Assembly (NCBI RefSeq): GCF_902498745.1
Contig: NZ_LR701479.1
Coordinates: 314,292-378,291 of the forward strand
Origin: Erythrobacter sp. EC-HK427
GTDB lineage: Bacteria > Pseudomonadota > Alphaproteobacteria > Sphingomonadales > Sphingomonadaceae
DNA length: 64,000 nucleotides
Direction: 5' to 3'
Below the pieces are notes generated by a model. It made no database searches. It saw only the letters and a list, made by a program, of their open reading frames with translations, and was not told where the DNA came from. Below, one piece after another: positions 7,715-16,890 of this stretch (position 1 is the stretch's first letter; the number at the start of each line of letters is the position of its first letter). The translations under genes were made by a program, and so were the position numbers.

Positions 7715-10700
7715 CTAGAAGCGCGAGAGGATATTCAGGAACGGCCCGTGGCTGGAATAGCTCTGGTCGGTCAAATCATCCGAGAAATCGCTCCACGAAT
7801 AGCCGACGCCGACCTTCACATTGTCGCCAACATGACGGTAGATCGCGCCCAGCGCGCCCAGCCGCAAATCGTCGGCCTCGCTCACCCACAGCGCGCGGCC
7901 TTCGGCCAGCACATCCCATTCGCGCAGCACGTTATAGTCGAGCCGCACCACTGCAAGATGCGCGTCGGAGCTGACAAATTCGTCCGAGTCGCGGCCCAGC
8001 GAGACGCTGCCATCGCGGTAGCCGTAGCGCGCGCCGATGGTGAGGCGGTCGGTCAGGTCGTAATTCGCATCAACCGTGAAAATCGTGCTCGATTGCTTGG
8101 GGCTTTCGATCTGGCCCGATCCGGTGATCTGGCCAACGGGGCCAAGATCCTCGAAATAGTGCAACCGGACAAGCGCGTTCAGCCGGTCATTGTCCACCGG
8201 ACGATAGGCAAAGCCGGCAATCGCTTCGGTAAATTCGGCCGCGCGGATCGATGTGCTGTCAGTGTCGGCGCGGGCGATGTTGAATTGGCTGACAAAGCGC
8301 CAGTCCGGGTTCACCGCATAGCTCAAGTTGGAGCGCAGCAGCCATACGGTCTGGTCAGCGCCGGCAACCGTCGTGCTGAGGCCGGTTTCGTTGCGCACTT
8401 CAATGGCGGCGCCTGCGCGCACATCCTCTGCAGTGTAGCCCAGTGCGACCGAGCCCGCCGTGCGGCGGAAGACGCCGGTGCTCGGGTCTTCAATCCGGCC
8501 GTTTTCGAAGGTGCCGCTGATGCTCACCTCTTCGCTCGGTTCGAATTGCAGGCCGAAGCTGCGCGACAGGGTTGGCGTATCGCCGCCCACGCTTACGCGG
8601 TTTTCGCCGAAGACCGACAGGCTGTCAGTGAAGCGTTGCCGCCCGCCAACCACCAGCGCGCCGCCAGGGCGACCAGTGAACAGGTTCTGCGGCTCCAGCC
8701 CGGTATCGGTGCGATCGGCCAGCAGCGTGTAGCCGACATAGGCCTCCGAACCTTCGCCCAGCCGGTAATTGACCCGTGCATCCGCGCCCAGCCCGCCGTC
8801 GCCGCCCGAGACTTCGCCCGACAGCGTGGTGCGTTCTGAAATCTCGGCTTCCAGCCCCACTCCGGCGCGGTTGTTGCGCTGGCGGCTCGCATCGTGGTCG
8901 AGCGTGATTTGCCCGAAAGCACGGCCTGTAAAATTGGCGCGGGTGGGCTGGAACGCCAGCTCCAGCGCGGCATCGGTGCGGCTACCATCCTGCACCGCGT
9001 TGAACAGCGTGTTGGGTGACAGCGCGTCATACCGCACGCCTGCGCTGGCGGTCAGCTGCCCTGCGGTGAGCGCGAAGCGGTTCGACAGGTCAAGCTCTGC
9101 CGTGCGGTTGCTGCCCCGCCCTTCGGCGGTGAATTCGTCGTAGCTTGCAGCGATATTGCCCGTTTCGCCCAGCGGAATATCGGCGGCAACGCCCCACCGC
9201 TCGATAGCGCCCGGCGCAAGCCGACCGGCGGCGCTGAAGCCTGCTTCAAGGTTTTCGTAGAAGGCGTTGATCGTGCCCAGATCGCCCTGCCGCCCGGCCA
9301 GTTCGGCGAAATTCACCGCCGCTTCGGCGCGATAGGCATTGGCGGTAACATTCGCGCCCGGATTGGCGATGTCGAGGAAGCTCAACCCGCCATCGATGGA
9401 GTTCGACTGGGCAAAGCCCGCCCCATCGCTCTGCGCGAATTCCGCCTTCAGATAGGTGCCTGCGGTCAGGCGCAGCAGCGCATCGACCCCGAACAAAGTC
9501 TGGTCGGCTTGTTCCACCGTGTCGATCTGGCCGGTCGCACCCAAGCGGAGTGTATCGCCCAGCCACACCGTGCCGCGTCCGCCCAGCGTATAGCCGTCGA
9601 GCTCGCCGACCGTGGGCGTGTATTCGTAGCGCACGACCAGCACCGGCACATCGCCCGGCGCACTGCCTTCGCGCACCGTGCCGCCGCCGCTGGCGAAAGA
9701 GCCGAGCGGGCGCAGCAGCGTAAGGCGGCCACTGAACGGGTCGAAATCATAGTCCTGGCGCGGATTGAGATTGCGCGTTTCCAGCACAATGCCCGTCTCG
9801 CGGTCGCGGATTTCGATACGCACACGCTCGCTGCCGACCGTCACATCCTGCCGCTGCAGGAAGTAGAGCGAGCCACCCGTGCCGCGGAATTCCTCGCGCG
9901 CCGGAACCGTACCCGGATCGGAGGCGAAGGCCAGCACCTGCGCGGTGCGTTCACCAAAGCTGGTGGTGCCCGCCGAATTGATATCGACCAGCGCGCCGAA
10001 CAGCCCGCGATCCAGCTCGACCAGTTCGGAACCGCTCGCCTGCGCGGTAAAATTGCCGATGATCGCCTGGCTGAGGCCGTTTTCCAGCCGCACATAAAAG
10101 CGCCCTTGCGTTGGCGCATCCTCGACCAGCGTCGAATCATCGCCATAGGTCGGGTAATATTGCTCGGAATTGAGGCGGCGCAGCAGCGTGCGCGGATCCT
10201 TGCGATCAAGATTGCTCACAAGGTCCTCGAGCAGAGCTTCGCCGGTGTCGAGCGAAGCAGTCAATTCCCAATCACCGCCGACGGGCCCATTGGCGTAGAA
10301 GGCGACGCGGCCAATCGCGTAATCGCCCTCGGCAAGGCTGGAGCCGCTGACGCGTTCTGCCGGGCCGCTCGAAATCGAGGTGCCGACAGTGACTTCGCCC
10401 TGTCCGACAATCAGCCAGTCATCGCCGTTCTGCTCCAGATCGCGCATGGCGACAAAGTTCAGCGCATCCCCTTGGCCAATGGAGATCAGGATCTGCTCCA
10501 TGTCACGCGGCACGATCTGCTCGCTGACGAAGCGGCCTGTTTCATCCACCGGCACGATCTGGCCACCAACGCGCACAATATCAGCGGCGGGATCGGCAAG
10601 GCCGGTCACCGTTACGGTCGACACGCGGCGCTGCGGAATGGTGCGGGTGGCCGCTTCATCCTGCGTGCCAAACAATTCGCGCGCGGGTGCCTCGTCGGCA

Positions 10701-11968
10701 ATCGGGCGCTCGTCCAGTACAGTGAGTTCTTGCGGTGCGGTCTCGTCGAACCGGCCATCCGTATCGTAGACGCGGAAGGTGTAGAACATATCTTGCGGAG
10801 CCTCCGCCGCCACCGGCCAGCGCACGACGCCATTTGCATCGGCAGGAAGTGTGGCGAAGGGCACTGCATCGGGATTAGCCCCGGCTTCGAACAGGCGGAT
10901 TTCGCCGCGCTCGATCAACGCCGGATAATTGGCGTAGGTGACAAAGGTTGCCGCCTCGCCGCGCACCACGATGCGCAGGCTTTCGGCAAGGCCGGTTGCC
11001 AGCACCGGATCGGCGCGGCGTTCCTCCACCCGGATGTCGATCGCGTGATCATCGGGATCGGCGGCATCGGCATTGGCGCGGTTATCCTCGCCCGCAAGGC
11101 TGCGGGTAATCACCAGCCCGTCTGCCTCGCCATCGTCGGGATCGGTGACCGGATCGGCGGCGAGCGTGTGGCTGACCCCGCAAGAATCGGTCGCGACAAC
11201 CTCTGGCAAGCAGCCGAAGGGCAGCAATTGCGCGGCGGCAAATTCGCCGCTCTTCGCGTCATGGCTGAGCAATTGTCCGCCAAGATAGAGCCTCGTGGCA
11301 TCGCCATGCACCACACCGCTAATTTCGGCGGAGAACGCGGTCGTCAGCGGAATGGCGCGCGCGGCGGCGCTGTCCACCACGCCGAATTCCGGGCGGCTCA
11401 CCGCTTCGCGCGGCAGATTTTGCGCGGCGGGAATCACTGTCAGCGTTTGCGGCGCGGTCTCGTCGAATTGGCCCTGCGCATCATACACACGGTACACCGC
11501 CACCATCTGCGCCGCGGCATAGGTGCCGGGCATCCACTGCATCACCCCGTCAGCATTGGCGGGGACGACTTCGTGCGGAACGCCCGACAGATCGCTGCCC
11601 TTGGCAAACAGCCGCAGCTCGGCGCGCTCGACGAAAGCAGGATAATTGGAGTAACCAAGAAAGCGCGCGGGCGTGCCACGCTGCACCGTGTCTTGCGAAC
11701 CGATCAGGCCGAGCGAGAGCACCGGCGCAATCGCGCGGGACGCAGGCCTGACCGAGTAATCGGAAAGCGCAGGCGCCTTTTGCTGCTGTGCCGTATCCGG
11801 GCCGCGCTCTACGGCTTCCACCAGCTGGGCAAACTCGACCGGGATCGTCAGTTCGCCCGCCTGTGCCGGAACCGCCGCGAGACACGCGAGGCCGGACACG
11901 CCAGCGAGCAAAATGCGCGACTTGGCGGAGGTGATTGCAGGAATGTGCGGGAAGAAAGTCTGGGTCAT
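7715..11968 (-). CDS. Large predicted outer-membrane beta-barrel protein with duplicated N-terminal modules
   Basis: A 1417-aa protein, last gene of the surface operon. It has a signal peptide (residues 1 to about 37, AVPAQA/GE). Two related modules at about 82-210 and 322-450 share the pattern YxNYPAxxERxExRLF ... VYRVYDxxGxFDETAPQxLTV. A central domain (about 560-760) contains YYPTYGDDSTLVEDAPT and YFLQRQDVTVGSERVRIEIR, a pattern I associate with surface proteins that co-occur with DUF11 repeats. The remaining 600 or so residues are alternating, aromatic-ended short strands and the chain ends ILSRF, the terminal Phe typical of BAM substrates. I infer an outer-membrane barrel that anchors or exports the other products of the operon. 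The function is unknown; it is not a TonB receptor, since no plug or TonB box is visible. Confidence 0.7.
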   Translation of the reverse strand: MTQTFFPHIPAITSAKSRILLAGVSGLACLAAVPAQAGELTIPVEFAQLVEAVERGPDTAQQQKAPALSDYSVRPASRAIAPVLSLGLIGSQDTVQRGTPARFLGYSNYPAFVERAELRLFAKGSDLSGVPHEVVPANADGVMQWMPGTYAAAQMVAVYRVYDAQGQFDETAPQTLTVIPAAQNLPREAVSRPEFGVVDSAAARAIPLTTAFSAEISGVVHGDATRLYLGGQLLSHDAKSGEFAAAQLLPFGCLPEVVATDSCGVSHTLAADPVTDPDDGEADGLVITRSLAGEDNRANADAADPDDHAIDIRVEERRADPVLATGLAESLRIVVRGEAATFVTYANYPALIERGEIRLFEAGANPDAVPFATLPADANGVVRWPVAAEAPQDMFYTFRVYDTDGRFDETAPQELTVLDERPIADEAPARELFGTQDEAATRTIPQRRVSTVTVTGLADPAADIVRVGGQIVPVDETGRFVSEQIVPRDMEQILISIGQGDALNFVAMRDLEQNGDDWLIVGQGEVTVGTSISSGPAERVSGSSLAEGDYAIGRVAFYANGPVGGDWELTASLDTGEALLEDLVSNLDRKDPRTLLRRLNSEQYYPTYGDDSTLVEDAPTQGRFYVRLENGLSQAIIGNFTAQASGSELVELDRGLFGALVDINSAGTTSFGERTAQVLAFASDPGTVPAREEFRGTGGSLYFLQRQDVTVGSERVRIEIRDRETGIVLETRNLNPRQDYDFDPFSGRLTLLRPLGSFASGGGTVREGSAPGDVPVLVVRYEYTPTVGELDGYTLGGRGTVWLGDTLRLGATGQIDTVEQADQTLFGVDALLRLTAGTYLKAEFAQSDGAGFAQSNSIDGGLSFLDIANPGANVTANAYRAEAAVNFAELAGRQGDLGTINAFYENLEAGFSAAGRLAPGAIERWGVAADIPLGETGNIAASYDEFTAEGRGSNRTAELDLSNRFALTAGQLTASAGVRYDALSPNTLFNAVQDGSRTDAALELAFQPTRANFTGRAFGQITLDHDASRQRNNRAGVGLEAEISERTTLSGEVSGGDGGLGADARVNYRLGEGSEAYVGYTLLADRTDTGLEPQNLFTGRPGGALVVGGRQRFTDSLSVFGENRVSVGGDTPTLSRSFGLQFEPSEEVSISGTFENGRIEDPSTGVFRRTAGSVALGYTAEDVRAGAAIEVRNETGLSTTVAGADQTVWLLRSNLSYAVNPDWRFVSQFNIARADTDSTSIRAAEFTEAIAGFAYRPVDNDRLNALVRLHYFEDLGPVGQITGSGQIESPKQSSTIFTVDANYDLTDRLTIGARYGYRDGSVSLGRDSDEFVSSDAHLAVVRLDYNVLREWDVLAEGRALWVSEADDLRLGALGAIYRHVGDNVKVGVGYSWSDFSDDLTDQSYSSHGPFLNILSRF

Positions 11969-11973
11969 GGCGC

Positions 11974-14202
11974 TTACTCCCCTCCTGACGCGGCGCGGGC
12001 GCGGGATGCGTCCACCTGGATTGTTGGCGGCGGGCCGTCACGGCCTTCTGCGAAGACGGTTTCCAGCGCGGCGCGGATGGCGGTGATGCGGGATGTGATC
12101 AGCGCCTCGCTTTCGCCCGGCGCGATGGCGTAGGTGGCGCGCACCAGCATATGCGTCTCCTCGCCCGTGGCGAGCGCACGCAGGCGCTCCTGCACCTCGG
12201 GCTTCAGATTGCCCGCCGCGTCAAAGGCATTGGCCCCGATATCGAGCTGCACAAGGTCGGCTTCGCTCGCACCGAAATTGAGCACGCCCATGATGCCGCG
12301 CGTCAGGCGGATCGAGCGCGGATTATCGGTCGTCATCATCCAGCCTTGCGGCAGCGAGGCCTCGTCAACTTCGAGCACGAAGTTGGAACCGATCCGCGCG
12401 TCCGGAACGGCAGCGCAGGGGATGTGGTAGCGGCCGAATTCGTCGGTCGTAATGATTTCGCCGTTGACGGTGGCGAGGCGCACGGACGGGACGCCGGGTT
12501 CGCCATCATCCTGATAGCCATCGCCGTCATAATCCTCGAACACCTGCCCGATCAGTTCGGTGCAATCGAACACGGTGCTCGGCGTGATGATGACCGTGGC
12601 GGTGCCGCGGTTGGAGATTTCGCTGCCGTCGAGGCCGTTTTCGGCAAGGCCGGTATTGACCGCCTGCCCTTCGGTAACACCCGCGCCGACGACCAGCACC
12701 AGCTGGTAGGTGACTTCGCCATTGGCGGGGATGATCTGCCCCGGCCACACCAGCTCGCGATTGCCGTTTTCGAATTGCGGTTCTGCCGCCACCCCGTTCA
12801 CGCGGGCGGTGCCGGTGACATAGGTCATACCCGGCGGCAGCACATCGACCACGTCGACGCCTGCGCGCTGCACATTCTCGGTGTTGCGGACGGTGATTTC
12901 GTACGGGACAAGGTCGCCGGTACTGGCCGCGCGGCGCGTGGAGGTTTTGGTCACCACAAGCCCGTCGCGCGCGAGGAAGGGGTCGAGCGCGATGTGGTTG
13001 TTGATGATATCCGGATCGCCCGTCTCCAGCTCGAAGCTGATGAAATAGACCGGAGCGTTGCCGGTCGGCACATCAGGTGACGGGCTGACCGCCAGCGGAG
13101 AGCCGCGACCGGTCGGATCGAGCGCATTGCTCTGCGGCGGCAAGACGGTAGACGTAAAGCTGTAGCCGGGCGGCGGCGTGATGCGGATCGTGTATTCGCT
13201 TTCGCCCGTTGGGCACGCGGTCGCAGCGCCGGGCACCACGTCAAAGCGGTAGGCCCCGCTGGCGCCGGTAACCTGATTGCTTTGCGATGCATCGACATAG
13301 CAATCGTCGGGCAGCGGGATGCCGTTGGAATCGACCAGCGTCGCGGTTGCTCCAGCCACCGGCAATCGGGTAACCGAATCGTAGATAATGCCCGATGGAT
13401 CGATTGGCAGGTTCTGGTCGGGAAGCGTCGTCGCGTCCTCCAGCCAGATGCCGGTGATTTCCTCATAGACCACGCCGCCATCCGGGCTGCGGAAGCGGAT
13501 GGTGTATTCAGTTCCTCCAGGGAGGCTGGGGAAGGCGTAAGAGCCGTCGCTGCCGGTAACTTGTGTTCCGATAACATTGCCGCCGGACAGCGCCTCGACG
13601 ATCCAGCCTCCAAGCCGTGTGTCGCCGTTATCAAGCTGGCGATCACCATTATTGTCGAGATAGACCGTGCCCGACAGCGCGCTGATCGGGGTAACGATCT
13701 CGATCGTGACCAAAGCGGTTTCGCAATTGGTCGGGATCGCGATTTCACAAATCTGGTATTCGAAGGTGTATTCGCCCGGAGCCATTCCCGGAGGGACATT
13801 CACATTGCCGGTCACCGTATCGAAGGTAATACCCGTCGGGAGATTGGAGCCCGGCGCAAGCGATAGCACAGCATTATCGCGTGTCGCCGGGCCGCCATCG
13901 ATAGTGTCGCCGGTAAAGACGTTGACCACGCCCGTTCCACCAACCGCGGCGTTGATCCCGCGCCCTTCATCGGGCGTGGCGACAATCACCGCTTCGACAG
14001 CGGTGATTGTCGTTGCGGTATTGTTGCCGCCATCGGGATCGAACGACCCGGTGGGCGGCGCGATGCTGGCGGTGTTGGTGACAGGATCCATCGCCAACAC
14101 CACGCCAGTGGGCAATGCCACCGCAAGGAACGGAAGGATGCTGGTAAACATCCGCGCAAGCGGCAAGCCTGGCAAACCCAGATTGTTCTGAAGGGTATAC
14201 AT
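11974..14202 (-). CDS. Exported multidomain surface protein: one 303-bp-type module, SdrD/Cna-B-like modules, DUF11, OmpA-like tail
   Basis: A 742-aa protein. A hydrophobic N-terminal export signal (about residues 18-37) is followed by the motif TNTASIAPPTGSFDP shared with its neighbours. Residues about 77-170 are one divergent copy of the ~101-aa module that is tandemly repeated in the next gene upstream, including the paired Cys (QICEIAIPTNCET). Then come SdrD/Cna-B-like modules (GTVYLDNNGDRQLDNGD, and near the end GQVFEDYDGDGYQDDGEPG), with a DUF11-like domain between them (LVVTKTSTRRAASTGDLVPY). The last 90 residues (FDAAGNLKPEVQERLRAL...RITAIRAALE) resemble a worn OmpA peptidoglycan-binding domain. 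The stop is 5 nt from the start of the barrel gene, so translation is probably coupled. Role: likely cell-surface scaffold, inferred. Confidence 0.7.
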   Translation of the reverse strand: MYTLQNNLGLPGLPLARMFTSILPFLAVALPTGVVLAMDPVTNTASIAPPTGSFDPDGGNNTATTITAVEAVIVATPDEGRGINAAVGGTGVVNVFTGDTIDGGPATRDNAVLSLAPGSNLPTGITFDTVTGNVNVPPGMAPGEYTFEYQICEIAIPTNCETALVTIEIVTPISALSGTVYLDNNGDRQLDNGDTRLGGWIVEALSGGNVIGTQVTGSDGSYAFPSLPGGTEYTIRFRSPDGGVVYEEITGIWLEDATTLPDQNLPIDPSGIIYDSVTRLPVAGATATLVDSNGIPLPDDCYVDASQSNQVTGASGAYRFDVVPGAATACPTGESEYTIRITPPPGYSFTSTVLPPQSNALDPTGRGSPLAVSPSPDVPTGNAPVYFISFELETGDPDIINNHIALDPFLARDGLVVTKTSTRRAASTGDLVPYEITVRNTENVQRAGVDVVDVLPPGMTYVTGTARVNGVAAEPQFENGNRELVWPGQIIPANGEVTYQLVLVVGAGVTEGQAVNTGLAENGLDGSEISNRGTATVIITPSTVFDCTELIGQVFEDYDGDGYQDDGEPGVPSVRLATVNGEIITTDEFGRYHIPCAAVPDARIGSNFVLEVDEASLPQGWMMTTDNPRSIRLTRGIMGVLNFGASEADLVQLDIGANAFDAAGNLKPEVQERLRALATGEETHMLVRATYAIAPGESEALITSRITAIRAALETVFAEGRDGPPPTIQVDASRARAASGGE

Positions 14203-14240
14203 AGACTTGACCGCCTCGCGCTTCCGTCCGGTTCTCAGTT

Positions 14241-16889
14241 TCAGTCGATCGAACAGCTGTAGGTGATCGTGGTCGATTCACCGGCCGCCAGCGAGCCGAG
14301 CGTGATGCCCGCACCCGTCAGATCGGCGATGGTGAAGCTCCCCACCGGCACGCCGTCGCCCGTCAGGGTCACGGTATTGCCGACCGGGCAGGAGAGACCC
14401 GCACCCGGCACGTCGGTCACAACCGCGCCAACCGCCGCATCGGGGCCAGCGTTGGACACAACCAGCGTGTAGGTGACCACATCGCCCGACTGGACAGTGG
14501 TGACCCCGTTGGTCTTGGTGATCGAGAGGTCGACCGTCGGGGCAATGGTAACCGTGGCCGTGGCCTGCGCGGTGTTGCCCGGATTGTTGCGGTCCTCGAT
14601 CTCGTAGACAATGGTATAGGTGCCACCGGGCGTGTTCGCCGGAACCTGCACCTGGCCCGTCGTCAGGTCGATAAACGGCACGTTCCCGCTGCCGCTCGCC
14701 GGAGTGACGATGGAGATGCTGACTTCGGTGATGTCGGTCTGCACGCCGTTGAGCGTGTCGCCCGCCAGCACGTCGAGCACATCGGCAGAGCCTGCCACGC
14801 CGCTGAGGCCGGTGACGCTGTCATCATCCGCCGTGATCGCCGGTGCCACCACGTTGACGGTGGCCGTCGCGGTATCGCAGTTGGTCGGGTTGATGACTTC
14901 GCAGATCGTATAATCGAAGGTGTAGACCCCTGCCGGAGTGCCCGCTGCAACATCCACCGAGCCATCGGTAATGTCGAATGTAAGGCCTGCCGGCACGCTG
15001 GAGGTGGCCGCCACAGCAAGAGTGACATTGCTGACCGTAGCCGCGCCGCCATTCAGTGTGTCGTTGTCCAGCACGTTGATGACATTGGTGCCGCCATCCG
15101 CGCCGTTGATGTCGAGCGAGCTGTCATTGATCGCATCGATCACCGGTGCATCAACCGTCACGCTGACCGTATTGGTTTCGCAATTGGTCGGGTTGAGCAC
15201 GTCACAGATCGTGTAATCGAAGGTGTAGACGCCCGCCGGCGTTCCCGGATCGACGCTCACGCCGCCATCGGCCGTATCGAAGGTAAGTCCGGTGGGAACC
15301 GACGAACCGCTCGCCACGGTGATGGTGACAGTGGACGGGGTGGCAGGGCTGCCGCCAATCGTGTCGCCGTCAAGGACATTGACCACATCGGTGCCGCCAT
15401 CGGCGCCATTGATGCCGGTAACCGTATCGGGATCGGCAACAATCACCGGTGCATCAACCGTGATGCTGACCGTGTTGGTGTCGCAGTTCGACGGGTTGAC
15501 CGCATCGCAGATCGTGTAGTCGAAGGTGTAGACACCTGCCGGGGTCGCCGGATCGACGCTGACCGAACCGTCTGCAGTGTTGAAGGTGAGACCTGCCGGG
15601 ACGGACGAACCGCTGGCAACGGTGATGACAACATTGCTGGTCGTTGCCGCAGCCCCGCCAATCGTGTCGCCATCGAGCACGTTGAGCACGTTGGTCTGGC
15701 CCGCCACGCCGTCAATGCCGGTGGCGCTGTCGGGATCGGCCAGGATCGTCGGCGCTTCCACCGTCACGCTCACCGCATTGGTGTCGCAATTGGTCGGATT
15801 GAGCACGTCGCAGATCGTGTAGTCGAAGGTGTAAACACCCGCCGGCGTATTCGGGGCCACGCTGACGCCGCCATCGGTGGTGTCGAAGGTAAGACCGGCC
15901 GGAACCGACGAACCGCTGGCCACGCTGATGGTGACAGTGCCGGTCGTCGCCGGATTGCCGCCGATGGTATCGCCGTCGAGGACGTTGAGCACATCGGTGC
16001 CGCCCGCAAGGCTGTCCACGCCGGTAACCGAGTCCGGATCGGCGACAATCGTGGGTGCATCAACCGTGATGCTGACCGTGTTGGTGTCGCAGTTCGACGG
16101 ATTGATCGCGTCGCAGATCGTGTAGTCAAAGGTGTAAACACCCGCCGGAGTACCCGGATCGACGCTGACGCCGCCATCGGTCGTATCGAAGGTGAGACCT
16201 GCGGGGACAGAGGATCCGCTCGCAACGGTGATGACGACATTGCTGGTCGTCGCCGCCACGCCGTCGATAGTGTCGCCATCGAGCACGTTGACCACATCGG
16301 CCACGCCCGCCACGCCGTCCACGCCGGTGGCGCTGTCCGGATCGGCCACGATGGCCGGATCGGTGACGGTAACGGTCGCGGTTGCCGTGTCGCAGTTCGT
16401 TGGCTGACCGGCTTCGCAGATCGTGTAATCGAAGGTGTAGACGCCGCTGGCGGTGCCCGCAGCCACGTCAATCGTGCCATCAGCAGTATCGAAGGTAAGG
16501 CCCGCTGGAACCGAGGAGCCCGAGGCAACCGCAATGGTCACATTGCCGGTCGTCGCCGCCGCGCCATTGCTGGTATCGTTGCCGAGGACGCTGAGCACAT
16601 CGGTCGCCCCGGCAAAGCCGAAGGCACCCGAAGCGGTGTCATCATTGGCGAGGATCGCCGCAAGCAGCGTATCGGTATCGGTCGCCGAATTGTTGGTGGG
16701 ATCGGTATCCACCGCGCCACTCGGCACCGAAATCGACGCCGTGTTCGACGGGTCAACCTGCGCATAGGCCGTGCCGGGAACGGCAACAGCGATAAAGGGG
16801 AGCGCACTCGTCAGCATCTTGCGCATAGGCAAGTTGCCGATGGGGAACGCAGACGGTGGAGCTGCAATGCTATATACTGAGTTCATCAT
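14241..16889 (-). CDS. Exported tandem-repeat surface protein with C-terminal DUF11 domain
   Basis: An 882-aa protein. A signal peptide (cleavage near TAYA/QV, about residue 43) is followed by the shared motif SNTASISVPSGAVDTD. Residues 78-683 are six tandem modules of 101 residues, and 684-784 is a seventh, degenerate one. Each module carries VLxVLxGDT, SSVPAGLTFDT, GVYTFDYTIC and NCDT; the two Cys are 11 residues apart and could form one disulfide per module. The C-terminal about 95 residues (VDLSITKTNG ... TITYSCSID) are a DUF11-type domain that ends the chain. The ATG lies 1 nt after the stop of the upstream gene. Modules of this build act as stalks in adhesins; adhesion is an inference. 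An alternative start is Met22, closer to the hydrophobic signal. Confidence 0.75.
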   Translation of the reverse strand: MMNSVYSIAAPPSAFPIGNLPMRKMLTSALPFIAVAVPGTAYAQVDPSNTASISVPSGAVDTDPTNNSATDTDTLLAAILANDDTASGAFGFAGATDVLSVLGNDTSNGAAATTGNVTIAVASGSSVPAGLTFDTADGTIDVAAGTASGVYTFDYTICEAGQPTNCDTATATVTVTDPAIVADPDSATGVDGVAGVADVVNVLDGDTIDGVAATTSNVVITVASGSSVPAGLTFDTTDGGVSVDPGTPAGVYTFDYTICDAINPSNCDTNTVSITVDAPTIVADPDSVTGVDSLAGGTDVLNVLDGDTIGGNPATTGTVTISVASGSSVPAGLTFDTTDGGVSVAPNTPAGVYTFDYTICDVLNPTNCDTNAVSVTVEAPTILADPDSATGIDGVAGQTNVLNVLDGDTIGGAAATTSNVVITVASGSSVPAGLTFNTADGSVSVDPATPAGVYTFDYTICDAVNPSNCDTNTVSITVDAPVIVADPDTVTGINGADGGTDVVNVLDGDTIGGSPATPSTVTITVASGSSVPTGLTFDTADGGVSVDPGTPAGVYTFDYTICDVLNPTNCETNTVSVTVDAPVIDAINDSSLDINGADGGTNVINVLDNDTLNGGAATVSNVTLAVAATSSVPAGLTFDITDGSVDVAAGTPAGVYTFDYTICEVINPTNCDTATATVNVVAPAITADDDSVTGLSGVAGSADVLDVLAGDTLNGVQTDITEVSISIVTPASGSGNVPFIDLTTGQVQVPANTPGGTYTIVYEIEDRNNPGNTAQATATVTIAPTVDLSITKTNGVTTVQSGDVVTYTLVVSNAGPDAAVGAVVTDVPGAGLSCPVGNTVTLTGDGVPVGSFTIADLTGAGITLGSLAAGESTTITYSCSID
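14841..16658 (-). repeat. Six tandem 303-bp in-frame coding repeats (plus degenerate copy to 14538)
   Basis: Within the 882-aa surface protein gene, the segment encoding YTFDYTIC recurs with its landmark at 14911, 15214, 15517, 15820, 16123 and 16426, exactly 303 bp apart each time with no indels. A seventh unit at 14538-14840 keeps the start (ADDDSVTGLSGVAGSADVLDV) but lacks the Cys pair. Copies differ by scattered substitutions, with some pairs of units closer to each other than to the rest. This indicates expansion by unequal recombination with length under selection. Confidence 0.95.
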
Positions 16890-16890
16890 G

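Noticed and set aside
9509-12133. Long plus-strand frame opposite the beta-barrel gene
   Set aside because: Composition is that of an antisense shadow, no signal or domain; the minus-strand product has a signal peptide and barrel end.
14538-16658. CRISPR-like periodicity
   Set aside because: The 303-bp units are contiguous, coding and in frame, with no short repeats and unique spacers.
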